64,000 bases of DNA from Salinilacustrithrix sp003476595 (GTDB taxonomy: Bacteria; Actinomycetota; Acidimicrobiia; Acidimicrobiales; Salinilacustritrichaceae), in contig CAXAUZ010000020.1 in NCBI GenBank assembly GCA_963972525.1, positions 1 to 64,000 of the forward strand. Direction: 5' to 3'. The translations under genes and the position numbers were made by a program. The notes under the pieces were generated by a model, which did not search any database, was not told where the DNA came from, and saw only the letters and a list, made by a program, of their open reading frames with translations. This document shows, piece after piece, positions 25,162 through 33,432 of the stretch; position 1 is the first letter of the stretch; every line of letters starts with the position of its first letter.

Positions 25162-26448
25162 ATGGCACCAACCACGATCCGCGTCGGGCTGCTGGGCTGC
25201 GGCGTCGTCGGCGGATCCCTCGTCGGGCTGCTGGCATCCCGCGGCGAGGACATCGAGGCCCGCACCGGGCTGCGCTTCGAGCTGGGCCCGGTCGCGGTGC
25301 GCTCCCTGGACAAGGCCCGCGCCGCCGACGTGGACCCGTCCCACCTCACCACCGACGCGGTCTCCGTGGTCGAGGACCCCGACGTCGATGTCGTCGTCGA
25401 GCTCATGGGCGGGGTGGAGCCGGCCCGGACCCTCGTGGCCAAGGCCCTCGCCGGCGGCAAGCCGGTCGTCACCGCCAACAAGGCGCTGCTCGCCGCCATG
25501 GGCGCGGAGCTGTTCACCATCGCCGACACCGCCGGTGTGGACCTGCTGTTCGAAGCCGCCGTGGCCGGGGGGATCCCCTTCATCCGGCCGCTGCGCGAGT
25601 CCCTCGCCGGCGAGCACATCTCCCGGGTGATGGGCATCGTCAACGGGACGACCAACTACATCCTCACCAAGATGACCGAGGACGGAGCCGAGTACGCCGA
25701 CGCCCTGGCCGAGGCCCAGGCCCTGGGCTACGCCGAAGCGGATCCCACGGCTGACGTGGAGGGCCACGACGCGGCGGCCAAGGCCGCCATCATCGGCTCG
25801 ATCGCCTACGGCAGCCGCATCGTCATCGACGACGTGTACGTCGAGGGCATCTCCGCCATCTCCGCCTCCGACATCGAGCAGGCCACCAAGCTCGGCTACG
25901 TCATCAAGCTGCTCGCCATCGTGGAGTCCTTCGGGGTCGACGGCATCGCGGCCCGGGTCCACCCCACGCTGGTGCCCGAGACCCACCCCCTGGCCGCGGT
26001 GCGGGACTCGTTCAACGCCATCTTCGTGGAGGGTGTCGCGGTGGGCGACCTCATGTTCTACGGCCGCGGCGCCGGCGGCGGGCCCACCGCCAGTGCGGTG
26101 CTCGGCGACCTCATCGACGCGGCCGGCAACCTGCGCAAGCGCACCCACGCCAGCATCACGGCCAGCGAGCCGGCCCACATCGTGCCCATCGAGCAGCTGC
26201 GCTCGGAGTACTACCTCAACCTCGACCTGCACGACCGGCCCGGTGCCCTGGCCGCCGTCGCCGGCATCTTCGGCCAGCGCGGCGTGTCCATCCGGGCCAT
26301 GGAGCAGGTCGGCATGGGCTCCGAGGCCCGGGTCCTGTTCATCACCCACACGGCCCGCGAGGCCGACCTGCGCGCCACCCTGGACGACCTGCGCGAGCAC
26401 GAGGACGTGGGCAACGTGAACACGGTGCTGCGGGTGCTCGGGGCATGA
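25162..26448 (+). CDS. hom: Homoserine dehydrogenase
   Basis: 428 residues. Rossmann NAD(P)-binding motif GLLGCGVVGG, VTANKALLA, NGTTNYIL and the catalytic KAAIIGS region are present; the C-terminus is an ACT domain (LDLHDRPGALAAVAGIFGQ) that usually mediates threonine inhibition. It reduces aspartate semialdehyde to homoserine. It overlaps thrC by four bases (ATGA), so both are made together. Probably leaderless. Confidence 0.95.
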   Translation: MAPTTIRVGLLGCGVVGGSLVGLLASRGEDIEARTGLRFELGPVAVRSLDKARAADVDPSHLTTDAVSVVEDPDVDVVVELMGGVEPARTLVAKALAGGKPVVTANKALLAAMGAELFTIADTAGVDLLFEAAVAGGIPFIRPLRESLAGEHISRVMGIVNGTTNYILTKMTEDGAEYADALAEAQALGYAEADPTADVEGHDAAAKAAIIGSIAYGSRIVIDDVYVEGISAISASDIEQATKLGYVIKLLAIVESFGVDGIAARVHPTLVPETHPLAAVRDSFNAIFVEGVAVGDLMFYGRGAGGGPTASAVLGDLIDAAGNLRKRTHASITASEPAHIVPIEQLRSEYYLNLDLHDRPGALAAVAGIFGQRGVSIRAMEQVGMGSEARVLFITHTAREADLRATLDDLREHEDVGNVNTVLRVLGA

Positions 26449-27836
26449 CGGCGATCACCAGCGCCCTGCACTACGTCTCCACCCGCGGCGACGCCCCCCA
26501 GCTGGACTTCGCCGACACCATGCTCACCGGCCTGGCGCCCGATGGCGGGCTGTACGTGCCGGTGCAGTTCCCGCGGCTGCCCGACCTCGCCGGCGCCGAG
26601 TCCTACGCCGAGGTCGCCGGGGCGGTCATGTGGCCGTTCCTCGACGGCACCATCGAGCGGGCGACCTTCGACGCCATCGTCGCCGACGCCTACGCCACCT
26701 TCGACCACCCCGACGTGTGCCCGGTGGTCCGCCTCGACGAGCGCCGCTGGCTGCTCGAGCTGTTCCACGGCCCGACGATGGCCTTCAAGGACGTCGCCCT
26801 CCAGCTGGTCGGCCGCCTCTTCGACCACTTCCTCCGGGAGCGGGACCGCCGCGCGACCATCCTCGTGGCCACCTCGGGCGACACCGGCTCCGCGGCCATG
26901 GCGGCCACCGTCGGTCGGGCCGCCCTCGACTGCGTGGTGCTGTTCCCCGACGGCGGGCGCGTCTCGGACGTGCAGCGCCGCCAGATGACCACGATCGACG
27001 CGCCGAACGTGCACGCCGTCGCCGCCAGCGGCAGCTTCGACGACTGCCAGGACATCGTGAAGGGCGCCTTCGCCGACCGGCTGTTCCGTGACGAGGTGCA
27101 GCTCTCGGCGATGAACTCCATCAACTGGGGCCGGGTGATGGCCCAGGTCGTTTACTACGTCACCGCCGCCCGAGCCGTCCGGGCCGCGACCGGTGAGGCG
27201 CCGGTCTTCTCGGTGCCCACCGGCAACTTCGGCAACGTGCTGGCCGGCTGGGTCGCCCAGGAGATGGGCCTCGACGTGGCCGGCTTCGTGGTGGCCTCGA
27301 ACGCCAACGACGTCCTCACGCGGTGGCTCGAGACCGGCGCCATCACCGCCGAGCCCGTGGTGCCCACCATCAGCCCGAGCATGGACATCCAGGTCTCGTC
27401 CAACCTCGAGCGCCTGCTGTTCGACCTCCTCGATCGGGACGGCCGGGCCACGGCCGAGCTCCTGTCGGAGTACCGGGCCGCCGGGCACGTGGAGGCGCCC
27501 CGGCCCGAGGGCTGGTGGGGTGCTCGCCTCGACGACGCCGAGACCCGGGCCGTCATCGCCGAGCACCACGAGCGCTCCGGGATGCTGCTCGATCCGCACA
27601 CCGCCGTCGGCGTCGGCGCGGTCGAGCGGGTCGCCGACCTGCCCGATGCGCCCGTGGTCTGCCTGGCCACGGCGCACCCGGCGAAGTTCCCCGACGCGGT
27701 CGAGTCCGCCACCGGCGTGCGGCCGCCGCTGCCACCGCACTACGCCGACCTCTACGAGCGCGAGGAGCGCGTGGTGGAGGTCAGCGCCGAGCTGCCCGCC
27801 GTGCAGGCACTCGTCCGCCGCCTGATCCAGCACTGA
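26445..27836 (+). CDS. thrC: Threonine synthase
   Basis: 463 residues. The PLP Lys is in TMAFKDVALQ; TSGDTGSAAMA binds the phosphate. The N-terminus (STRGDAPQLDFADTMLTGLAPDGGLY) and length match the long, bacterial/yeast-type thrC (about 430-500 residues) rather than the shorter mycobacterial type. It converts O-phosphohomoserine to threonine. It ends 26 bases before a strong hairpin. No thrB follows in this window. Confidence 0.93.
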   Translation: MTAITSALHYVSTRGDAPQLDFADTMLTGLAPDGGLYVPVQFPRLPDLAGAESYAEVAGAVMWPFLDGTIERATFDAIVADAYATFDHPDVCPVVRLDERRWLLELFHGPTMAFKDVALQLVGRLFDHFLRERDRRATILVATSGDTGSAAMAATVGRAALDCVVLFPDGGRVSDVQRRQMTTIDAPNVHAVAASGSFDDCQDIVKGAFADRLFRDEVQLSAMNSINWGRVMAQVVYYVTAARAVRAATGEAPVFSVPTGNFGNVLAGWVAQEMGLDVAGFVVASNANDVLTRWLETGAITAEPVVPTISPSMDIQVSSNLERLLFDLLDRDGRATAELLSEYRAAGHVEAPRPEGWWGARLDDAETRAVIAEHHERSGMLLDPHTAVGVGAVERVADLPDAPVVCLATAHPAKFPDAVESATGVRPPLPPHYADLYEREERVVEVSAELPAVQALVRRLIQH

Positions 27837-27861
27837 CCCCGATCTCTGGGCCCGGACGCGA

Positions 27862-27893
27862 GCGTGCCGGGTCCCCAGCGGGACCCGGCACGC
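27862..27893. terminator. Strong bidirectional hairpin between thrC and the secreted DUF4214 gene
   Basis: A perfect 14-base stem (GCGTGCCGGGTCCC and its complement) closes a four-base CAGC loop. It lies 25 bases after the thrC stop and 18 bases from the convergent stop, so it can end both transcripts. No T-tract on either side. Confidence 0.8.
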
Positions 27894-27911
27894 ACCGTCA
27901 GGCGAGGACCG

Positions 27912-28913
27912 TCAGCGGGTGCCGGTCAGCGCCATGAACTCGTCGGACTCGGCGAAGGCTGCGATGAGCCAGCCGGGAGTGACGGCGCCGCGCTGGAGGG
28001 CGTCGACCCAGTAGGCCTTGCCGCTCGGGTCGGCCTGGCGGCCGAGCGTGGCGATGTAGACGAAGTCGACCAGCTCACCGGCGGGCGCATCGAGCATCGG
28101 GCCGTAGCGGGCCTGGAACTCGGGCGACTGGGTGAAGGCCTTGGCGACCTCGACCGCACCGGCCTGGGGAAGGGTGTCGACCCAGTACTGGAAGCCCGAG
28201 GTGTCGGGCGCCCGGTTCAGCAGGGCGGCGTAGTACCGGGTGACGGCACCCTCGGTGCCCTCGGTGTCGCCGTACGGGGCCGGGACCACGATCTCCTGGA
28301 GGTCGAGCTCGCCGCAGGCGACGGGCACGGTGGCCTCGAAGGGCAGGTCATCGGTGAGCGAGCTGCGCTTCTCGCCGTCGTAGGCGCCGCTCTCGTCGAA
28401 GTCGGCGCCGTGGAGCACGACCGCGAGGTTGCCCATGTTGCTGGCGACGTCCAGGGGGACCTCGAACACGCGCATGTAGGAGTACGTGCCGTCCTCGGAC
28501 ACCGGGAACCGCTCGACGGCCAGGCCGGAGTCGGCGGACGTGTCGCCCTCGGTGGTCAGCGACTGCTTGATGCTGCCGTAGGCGGGCACGCCCTCGAGCA
28601 CGGACACGAAGCCGTCGCCGTCGGTGTCGTTGGCCGGGGTGGGGCACTCGGCGACGGTGCCGAACTCGCCGTGGAAGTGCTGGGCATGGGGTGCGTCGGG
28701 CTGCATGCCCTCGGCCTCGATGGTGACGATCGCGGTGTTCTGGTTGAAGACCTCGACGGTGACGTCACCACCGCTGCCGGTGCCGTTCAGTGAGCCGAGG
28801 TCGGCCTCGAAGACCCGGCGGAGCTGGCCTTCGTGGGCGGCGGAGGCCGGCGGGGCGAGCATCACTGCGCCGCAGGCGACGGCGGTGAGACCGATGATGG
28901 TTTTCTTCAACAT
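27912..28913 (-). CDS. Secreted protein with N-terminal CHRD-like and C-terminal DUF4214 domains
   Basis: 333 residues. A signal peptide (MLKKTIIGLTAVACGAVMLA, then PPASAA) is followed by a beta-rich domain resembling CHRD/superoxide-dismutase-like modules (HAQHFHGEFGTVAECP). The C-terminal DUF4214 segment has RYYAALLNRAPDTSGFQYW and IATLGRQADPSGKAYW, two repeats of the R-x-PD-x-x-G-x-x-YW pattern found in S-layer and adhesin proteins. Function unknown; probably a cell-surface or matrix protein. AAAGGT precedes the ATG. Confidence 0.72.
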   Translation of the reverse strand: MLKKTIIGLTAVACGAVMLAPPASAAHEGQLRRVFEADLGSLNGTGSGGDVTVEVFNQNTAIVTIEAEGMQPDAPHAQHFHGEFGTVAECPTPANDTDGDGFVSVLEGVPAYGSIKQSLTTEGDTSADSGLAVERFPVSEDGTYSYMRVFEVPLDVASNMGNLAVVLHGADFDESGAYDGEKRSSLTDDLPFEATVPVACGELDLQEIVVPAPYGDTEGTEGAVTRYYAALLNRAPDTSGFQYWVDTLPQAGAVEVAKAFTQSPEFQARYGPMLDAPAGELVDFVYIATLGRQADPSGKAYWVDALQRGAVTPGWLIAAFAESDEFMALTGTR

Positions 28914-29040
28914 GGGATGTTGACCTTTCGGTAGACGTCATGGGGTTCTTCGGTGCCGATCCCGATCCGGATGGGTGCAATCGGAGCGATTCGTGCCGGG
29001 GTGGTCTGGCCGGCCGCGCAGATGGCGAATGGAAGCGCCC

Positions 29041-30045
29041 ATGACGAGCGCCGACGACGACTTCGCAGCGGCCATCGGCCTCCGCACCGCCGACCCGGAG
29101 GAGCCCGGGATCCTCCGGCGCCGCCAAGGCCGGGGCTTCAGCTTCCGCTGGTCCGACGGCTCGGTCGTGCGGGGTGCCCACCGCGAGCGGTGCGAGGCGC
29201 TGGTGCTCCCACCGGCGTGGACCGACGTGTGGGTCTGTCGGCGGGCCGACGGCCACCTCCAGGCGATGGGCACCGACGACGCCGGTCGACGTCAGTACCG
29301 GTACCACGACCGCTGGACCGAGGCCCGGGCCGCGGCCAACTTCGACCGCCTGGCGCAGGTGGGGGAGTCCCTCGCCGGCGTGCGCCGCGCCGTGGCCGAC
29401 GACCTCGAGGCCGACGATCGCTGCACCCGTGCGCTGGCCACGATGGTGCGCCTGCTCGACACCAGCCTCGAGCGGATCGGCAACCCGGACTCGGTCGAGC
29501 AGCACGGCAGCCGGGGCATCTCCACCCTGGCGCCTTCCAACATCGACGTGTCCCGCCAGTCGGTCCGGCTGTCGTTCACCGGCAAGGGCGGCGTCGAGCA
29601 CGACGTCACGATCGTGGACCGGGACCTCGCCGCCGCCATCGCCGAGCTGGAGGCCGACGCGAACGAGTGGCTCTTCGAGGTCGATGGCACGGTCATCGAC
29701 GCGGTCGACGCCAACGCCTACCTCGACGAGCACAGCGCCGGCTGCCTCGACTGCAAGGACCTGCGCACCTGGGGTGGCAGCGCGGCGGCGCTCACCGCCC
29801 GGGCCGAGGGGGCCGAGAAGGAGCCCGAGATCGCCGACGCCGCGGCCGCGGTGCTGCACAACACCCGCACGGTCGCCCGCAACAGCTACGTCCACCCGGT
29901 GGTGTTCGACGCCGAGGACGACCAGGTCGCGGAGGTGTGGGGCGCCAGCCGCCGCTCCAAGTGGTACGGCCGGGGCGAACGGGCCCTGCTGAACCTGCTC
30001 GAGAGCTGCCCGCCGCTGCTCGAGGGGTACACCACGGCCCGGTAG
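29041..30045 (+). CDS. DNA topoisomerase IB
   Basis: 334 residues, the length of bacterial (poxvirus-like) type IB enzymes. An N-terminal domain (RGFSFRWSDGSVV, VWVCRRADGHLQAMGTDDAG) binds DNA; the catalytic domain has the active-site Tyr in RNSYVHP and basic residues such as YRYHDRW and FTGKGG. It relaxes supercoils through a 3'-phosphotyrosine intermediate. GGAAG five bases upstream supports the ATG at 29041; an upstream ATG at 29029 adds four residues. Single gene, divergent from the secreted protein. Confidence 0.88.
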   Translation: MTSADDDFAAAIGLRTADPEEPGILRRRQGRGFSFRWSDGSVVRGAHRERCEALVLPPAWTDVWVCRRADGHLQAMGTDDAGRRQYRYHDRWTEARAAANFDRLAQVGESLAGVRRAVADDLEADDRCTRALATMVRLLDTSLERIGNPDSVEQHGSRGISTLAPSNIDVSRQSVRLSFTGKGGVEHDVTIVDRDLAAAIAELEADANEWLFEVDGTVIDAVDANAYLDEHSAGCLDCKDLRTWGGSAAALTARAEGAEKEPEIADAAAAVLHNTRTVARNSYVHPVVFDAEDDQVAEVWGASRRSKWYGRGERALLNLLESCPPLLEGYTTAR

Positions 30046-30062
30046 TCCCCGCCGGGGTGGTG

Positions 30063-30092
30063 TTGGAGGCACCCTCGGCGGAGGGGTATCGT
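30063..30092 (+). promoter_or_regulatory. Candidate sigma-70-type promoter of rho
   Basis: TTGGAG (30063-30068) and TATCGT (30087-30092) are separated by 18 bases. Transcription from here would give a leader of about 160 bases before the rho ATG. Actinobacterial and enteric rho genes often have long autoregulated leaders. Confidence 0.4.
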
Positions 30093-30258
30093 CCCGTGCG
30101 ACCTGGTCTGGCGTGCGCGGCACACCGGCTCGGGTCCGGCGCACGGAGCCGGCCAGGGGATCGTGGTCCCACGGGCGAACCTCCTCTCCGTCCTCGGCCC
30201 GTCCATGGCGGGACCGGCGCGGACCCCATCCGAACACGACGAAAGCACGACGAGCACG

Positions 30259-32001
30259 ATGAGCGTGGATGCCAACGCCCTCGAGCGGGAGACCCTCGAA
30301 CGCAAGGACCGCGACGAGCTGCAGAAGATCGTCGGCGCGCTGGGCGGCAAGGCAACGACCCGCACGCGCAAGGCCGACCTGATCGACCAGATCCTCGAGC
30401 TGACGGGCGTCTCGCCCGCCGGTGAGGATCAGGCGCAGCCGTCCGACGACGACGCCGGCGAGCCGGAGGCCGAGACCCCGTCCGAGCCGTCCGCCGCCGA
30501 GTCACCCGACACCGACACCAAGGGCAAGGCCGGGGACAAGGCCGAGGAGCCGGCGCCCGAGCGAGCCCGCACGGGCGTCGCCGCCCGCCGAGCCGGGGCC
30601 AAGGCCGACGAGGGCCGGGGCGGAGCGAAGCAGCCCAAGGGCGACCAGGACGACACGGACGACAGGGGCGGCCAGGACGCCACGCAGTCCAAGGGCAGCC
30701 AGGGCACCAAGCAGCCCAAGGGCGGCCAGGACCAGGGCGGTCAGGACCAGGGCGGTCAGGACCAGGGCGGCGACAACCGCGACGAGTCGGGCGACGACAC
30801 CGACAGCAGCGGCAAGCGCCGCCGTCGTCGGGGCCGCAACCGCGACGGCGCGCCCAGCCAGGAGGAGTACAGCGGGGATCCCGTCCCCGTCGTCGGCGTG
30901 CTCGACCTGCGCGACGACGGCTACGGCTTCCTCCGGGTCGACGGCCTCCTGCCGTCGAAGGACGACTGCTACGTGTCGGTCAAGCAGGTGCGCCAGTTCG
31001 GCCTGCGCAAGGGCGACGTGGTGGCCGGCGGTTCCCGCCCGGCGTTCCGCAACGAGAAGAACCCCGCGATCCTCCACATCGACAGCGTCAACGACGTCGC
31101 GCTCGAGCCCGGCACCGAGCGTCCCCACTTCGCGGACCTCACCGCCGTGTTCCCCACCGAGCGCATCGCGCTGACCCTCGACGACGAGGCCGACGATCGC
31201 ACCACGCGTGCCATCGACCTGCTCGCTCCGATCGGCAAGGGCAGCCGCGTGCTCGTCCTCGCCCCGCCCCGCACCGGCGCCACCACGCTGCTGCAGGCGA
31301 TGGCCCGGTCGGTCGAGGTCAACGAGCCCGACGCGTCCCTGGTGGTCGTGCTGCTCGACGAGCGCCCCGAGGAGATCACCGAGATGGAGCGCCTGGTCAC
31401 CACCGGCACCGTCTACGGCTCCGCCTTCGACAAGCCGGCCGACGAGCACGTCGCCGTGCTCGAGCTGGCCCTGGCCCGTGCCCAGCGGATGGCCGAGGCC
31501 GGCGACGACGTCGTGCTCCTGGTCGACGGCCTCACCCGCCTGGCCCGGGCTGCCCACGCGGCCTCGCCGGGCACCGGGCGCTCGCTCGGCGGCCTCGACG
31601 TGACCGCGGTCCAGGCGGCCAAGCGGTGCTTCGGTGCCGGGCGCAAGCTGGAAGAGGGCGGTTCGGTCACCCTCGTGGCCACCGCGAAGGTCGACACCGG
31701 CTCCGACGTGGACGCCGCCGTGGTCGACGCCGTCATGGGCGCGGCCAGCACCCACATCCGCCTCGACCGGGCCGCCGCCGAGCGCCGGGCCTTCCCGGCC
31801 ATCGACGTGGGCGCCACCGGCACCCGCCATGAAGAGCGACTCGTGGGCGACGACGGAGCTGAGGCACGAGACGCCCTGCGCCGTAGCCTGGAGGAGTTGC
31901 CCGACGACCGGGCGAGCGGTCACAGTGATGCGCTGGACGGCCTGCTCGAACGCCTTCGGAGCACCGGATCGAACGACGAGCTGCTGGAGCAGAACCGATG
32001 A
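30259..32001 (+). CDS. rho: Transcription termination factor Rho, with degenerate P-loop
   Basis: 580 residues. Order: Rho_N SAP-like domain (~10-50), a long acidic and Gly/Gln-rich linker (~51-205) with three GGQDQ-type repeats and an RRRRRGR stretch, the cold-shock-like RNA-binding domain (VLDLRDDGYGFLRVDG), and the RecA-like ATPase. The Walker A motif reads APPRTGATT rather than the usual PPKAGKT, so both lysines are lost (R338, A341). The R-loop lysine is also Met (AVMGAAS). Walker B (LLVDGLTRLAR) and DERPEEITEM remain. ATP hydrolysis, and so helicase activity, is doubtful. The gene is in the standard actinobacterial rho position, overlapping rpmE by four bases. Confidence 0.88.
   Translation: MSVDANALERETLERKDRDELQKIVGALGGKATTRTRKADLIDQILELTGVSPAGEDQAQPSDDDAGEPEAETPSEPSAAESPDTDTKGKAGDKAEEPAPERARTGVAARRAGAKADEGRGGAKQPKGDQDDTDDRGGQDATQSKGSQGTKQPKGGQDQGGQDQGGQDQGGDNRDESGDDTDSSGKRRRRRGRNRDGAPSQEEYSGDPVPVVGVLDLRDDGYGFLRVDGLLPSKDDCYVSVKQVRQFGLRKGDVVAGGSRPAFRNEKNPAILHIDSVNDVALEPGTERPHFADLTAVFPTERIALTLDDEADDRTTRAIDLLAPIGKGSRVLVLAPPRTGATTLLQAMARSVEVNEPDASLVVVLLDERPEEITEMERLVTTGTVYGSAFDKPADEHVAVLELALARAQRMAEAGDDVVLLVDGLTRLARAAHAASPGTGRSLGGLDVTAVQAAKRCFGAGRKLEEGGSVTLVATAKVDTGSDVDAAVVDAVMGAASTHIRLDRAAAERRAFPAIDVGATGTRHEERLVGDDGAEARDALRRSLEELPDDRASGHSDALDGLLERLRSTGSNDELLEQNR
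30724..30773 (+). repeat. In-gene tandem repeat encoding Gly-Gln-Asp units in the Rho linker
   Basis: A 15-base unit (ggccaggaccagggc and close variants) is repeated about three times, encoding GGQDQ. It is part of a low-complexity linker and could vary in copy number between strains. Confidence 0.6.
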
Positions 32002-32300
32002 AGACCGACATCCATCCCGAGTACAAGACCGTCACGGTGACCTGCTCGTGCGGCAACGCCTTCGAGACCCGCTCCACGGGCGAGGATCTGCGCGTGGAGC
32101 TCTGCAGCGAGTGCCACCCCTTCTACACCGGCAAGCAGAAGCTGGTGGACACGGGTGGTCGCATCGACCGCTTCGAGCGCCGCTACGGCCGCCGCAACAA
32201 GGGCCCCGCGGCCGCCCTGGGCGACGCCGCTGACGCCGAGGCCGCATCCAGGGCCGACGCCGAGGCTGCCGACGCCGAGAGCGCCGACTCCGAGTCCTGA
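31998..32300 (+). CDS. rpmE: Ribosomal protein bL31, zinc-binding type, with acidic C-terminal tail
   Basis: 100 residues. MKTDIHPEYKTVTVTCSCGN and LCSECHPFYTGKQK carry the four Cys of the zinc-containing (C+) form. The bL31 core ends near residue 70; a 30-residue Ala/Asp/Glu/Ser tail follows, longer than the usual ~70-85 residue protein. It overlaps the rho stop by four bases (ATGA). Confidence 0.93.
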   Translation: MKTDIHPEYKTVTVTCSCGNAFETRSTGEDLRVELCSECHPFYTGKQKLVDTGGRIDRFERRYGRRNKGPAAALGDAADAEAASRADAEAADAESADSES

Positions 32301-32310
32301 GGGTGCGGTC

Positions 32311-33339
32311 CTGAGCGACCGGGCCCACCTCCCAGACGAGCCGACCCCCGCCGAGGCCGCGCAGGCGGTCGAGCGCCAGGCGGCGCGCAACGCCGTCAAG
32401 CTCGCCGCCCTCGTGCGCGACCGGTGGGGTGTCGACGCGCCCCGCGCCAACGTCGGCACCGGGGCCGCCATGGTCGCCGACGGGCGCGCCTACGTGCTCG
32501 TCGAGGGCGACCACAGCCTCGGCGCGGCCCTGGCCTGGGCCCGCCGTGCCGGCGCGACCGAGGTGCACGTCATCGCCGACGAGGCACCCGGGGTCGTCGC
32601 CCGCCAGGCCGGCGAGTTCGCCACCGACATCCACGTCTGGCGCACGTCGGGCCGCGAGCTGGTGGCGGCCGAGCCGGCACCGGTCGAACCCGGCGACGGC
32701 CCGCCCGACGCCCCCGACCTCGTGGCGCTGATGGAGTCCGAAGGCCTCGACGTGGTGGTCGAGGGCGATCGCCTGGCCGGGGAGTACCGCGGCCTGGAGG
32801 TCGTCCGGGTCGTGCGGGCGCTGGACGACGGCGCCCCCATCCTCGAGGTCGGCGTCGGCAAGTACGACCGCGCCCTCACGGCGATGATGCACGGCGACCT
32901 CGACGGGCGGGCCTCGATCGCCCGGGTCGTGGAGCAGCTGCGCTCGATCCGCCGTCCGTACGGCCCCCCGAACCACCCGCTCGCCACGCTCGTGCCCGAG
33001 CGATGGCTGCGCACCACGCTCATCGCGGAGCCGGCCCTGATCGGCTGCGACGAGCTCGTCGCCGCCCCGGCCGCCGAGCCGCGCGACCGGTTGCGCCCCC
33101 GGGGCGTCGCCGCCGCCACCGGCACCCGGGACGGCGAGCCGGTCGTCGTGGTCTGCACCGTCGGCGTCGACCTCGAGTCCGTCGTCCTCGCCGCCGACAC
33201 CCGGTTGCTGGTCGACCCCGACGCGCCGCTGCTCCTCGCCCTGCCGGCACGCGACGTGCTGCCCGCCATCACGTCGATGGTGGCGGATCTACGACGACCG
33301 GCCGAGGTCGCCCCCGTCGAGGGCGACTGGCGCCGCTGA
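32311..33339 (+). CDS. Unknown protein between rpmE and prfA, probable CTG start
   Basis: 342 residues if it starts at CTG 32311; I do not recognise the family. No canonical start lies between the rpmE stop and a GTG at 32413, which has no ribosome binding site. The CTG is preceded by GAGGG at seven bases' spacing. The sequence is alpha/beta with no signal peptide: ARNAVKLAALVRDRWGVDAP, then AWARRAGATEVHVIADE (Rossmann-like), then EVGVGKYDRALTAMMHGDLD. Tight packing between rho-rpmE and prfA suggests co-expression with translation genes. A structured repeat follows its stop codon. Confidence 0.65.
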   Translation: MSDRAHLPDEPTPAEAAQAVERQAARNAVKLAALVRDRWGVDAPRANVGTGAAMVADGRAYVLVEGDHSLGAALAWARRAGATEVHVIADEAPGVVARQAGEFATDIHVWRTSGRELVAAEPAPVEPGDGPPDAPDLVALMESEGLDVVVEGDRLAGEYRGLEVVRVVRALDDGAPILEVGVGKYDRALTAMMHGDLDGRASIARVVEQLRSIRRPYGPPNHPLATLVPERWLRTTLIAEPALIGCDELVAAPAAEPRDRLRPRGVAAATGTRDGEPVVVVCTVGVDLESVVLAADTRLLVDPDAPLLLALPARDVLPAITSMVADLRRPAEVAPVEGDWRR

Positions 33340-33340
33340 T

Positions 33341-33390
33341 CGTTCCGTGGTCGCTGCCAGTTCCCGGGATCTGGCAGCGGTGGCGGAACG
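33341..33390. repeat. REP-like hairpin between the unknown gene and prfA
   Basis: Arms of 20 bases (33341-33360 and 33371-33390) pair with 16 Watson-Crick pairs, three G-T pairs and one mismatch around a ten-base loop that is itself a CCCGGG palindrome. The left arm, cgttccgtggtcgctgccag, recurs as single copies at 2682-2701 and 34542-34560. It starts right after a TGA stop. It may be a terminator or a mobile palindromic element. Confidence 0.6.
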
Positions 33391-33419
33391 GCCCTGCGGG
33401 TCCGAGGGCACCCCACCGG

Positions 33420-33425
33420 TAGCCT
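33420..33425 (+). promoter_or_regulatory. -10 box (TAGCCT) of prfA
   Basis: TAGCCT ends seven bases before the prfA ATG, and the hairpin just upstream isolates prfA from the rho transcript, so prfA probably has its own leaderless promoter. Confidence 0.5.
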
Positions 33426-33432
33426 CGCCCTG

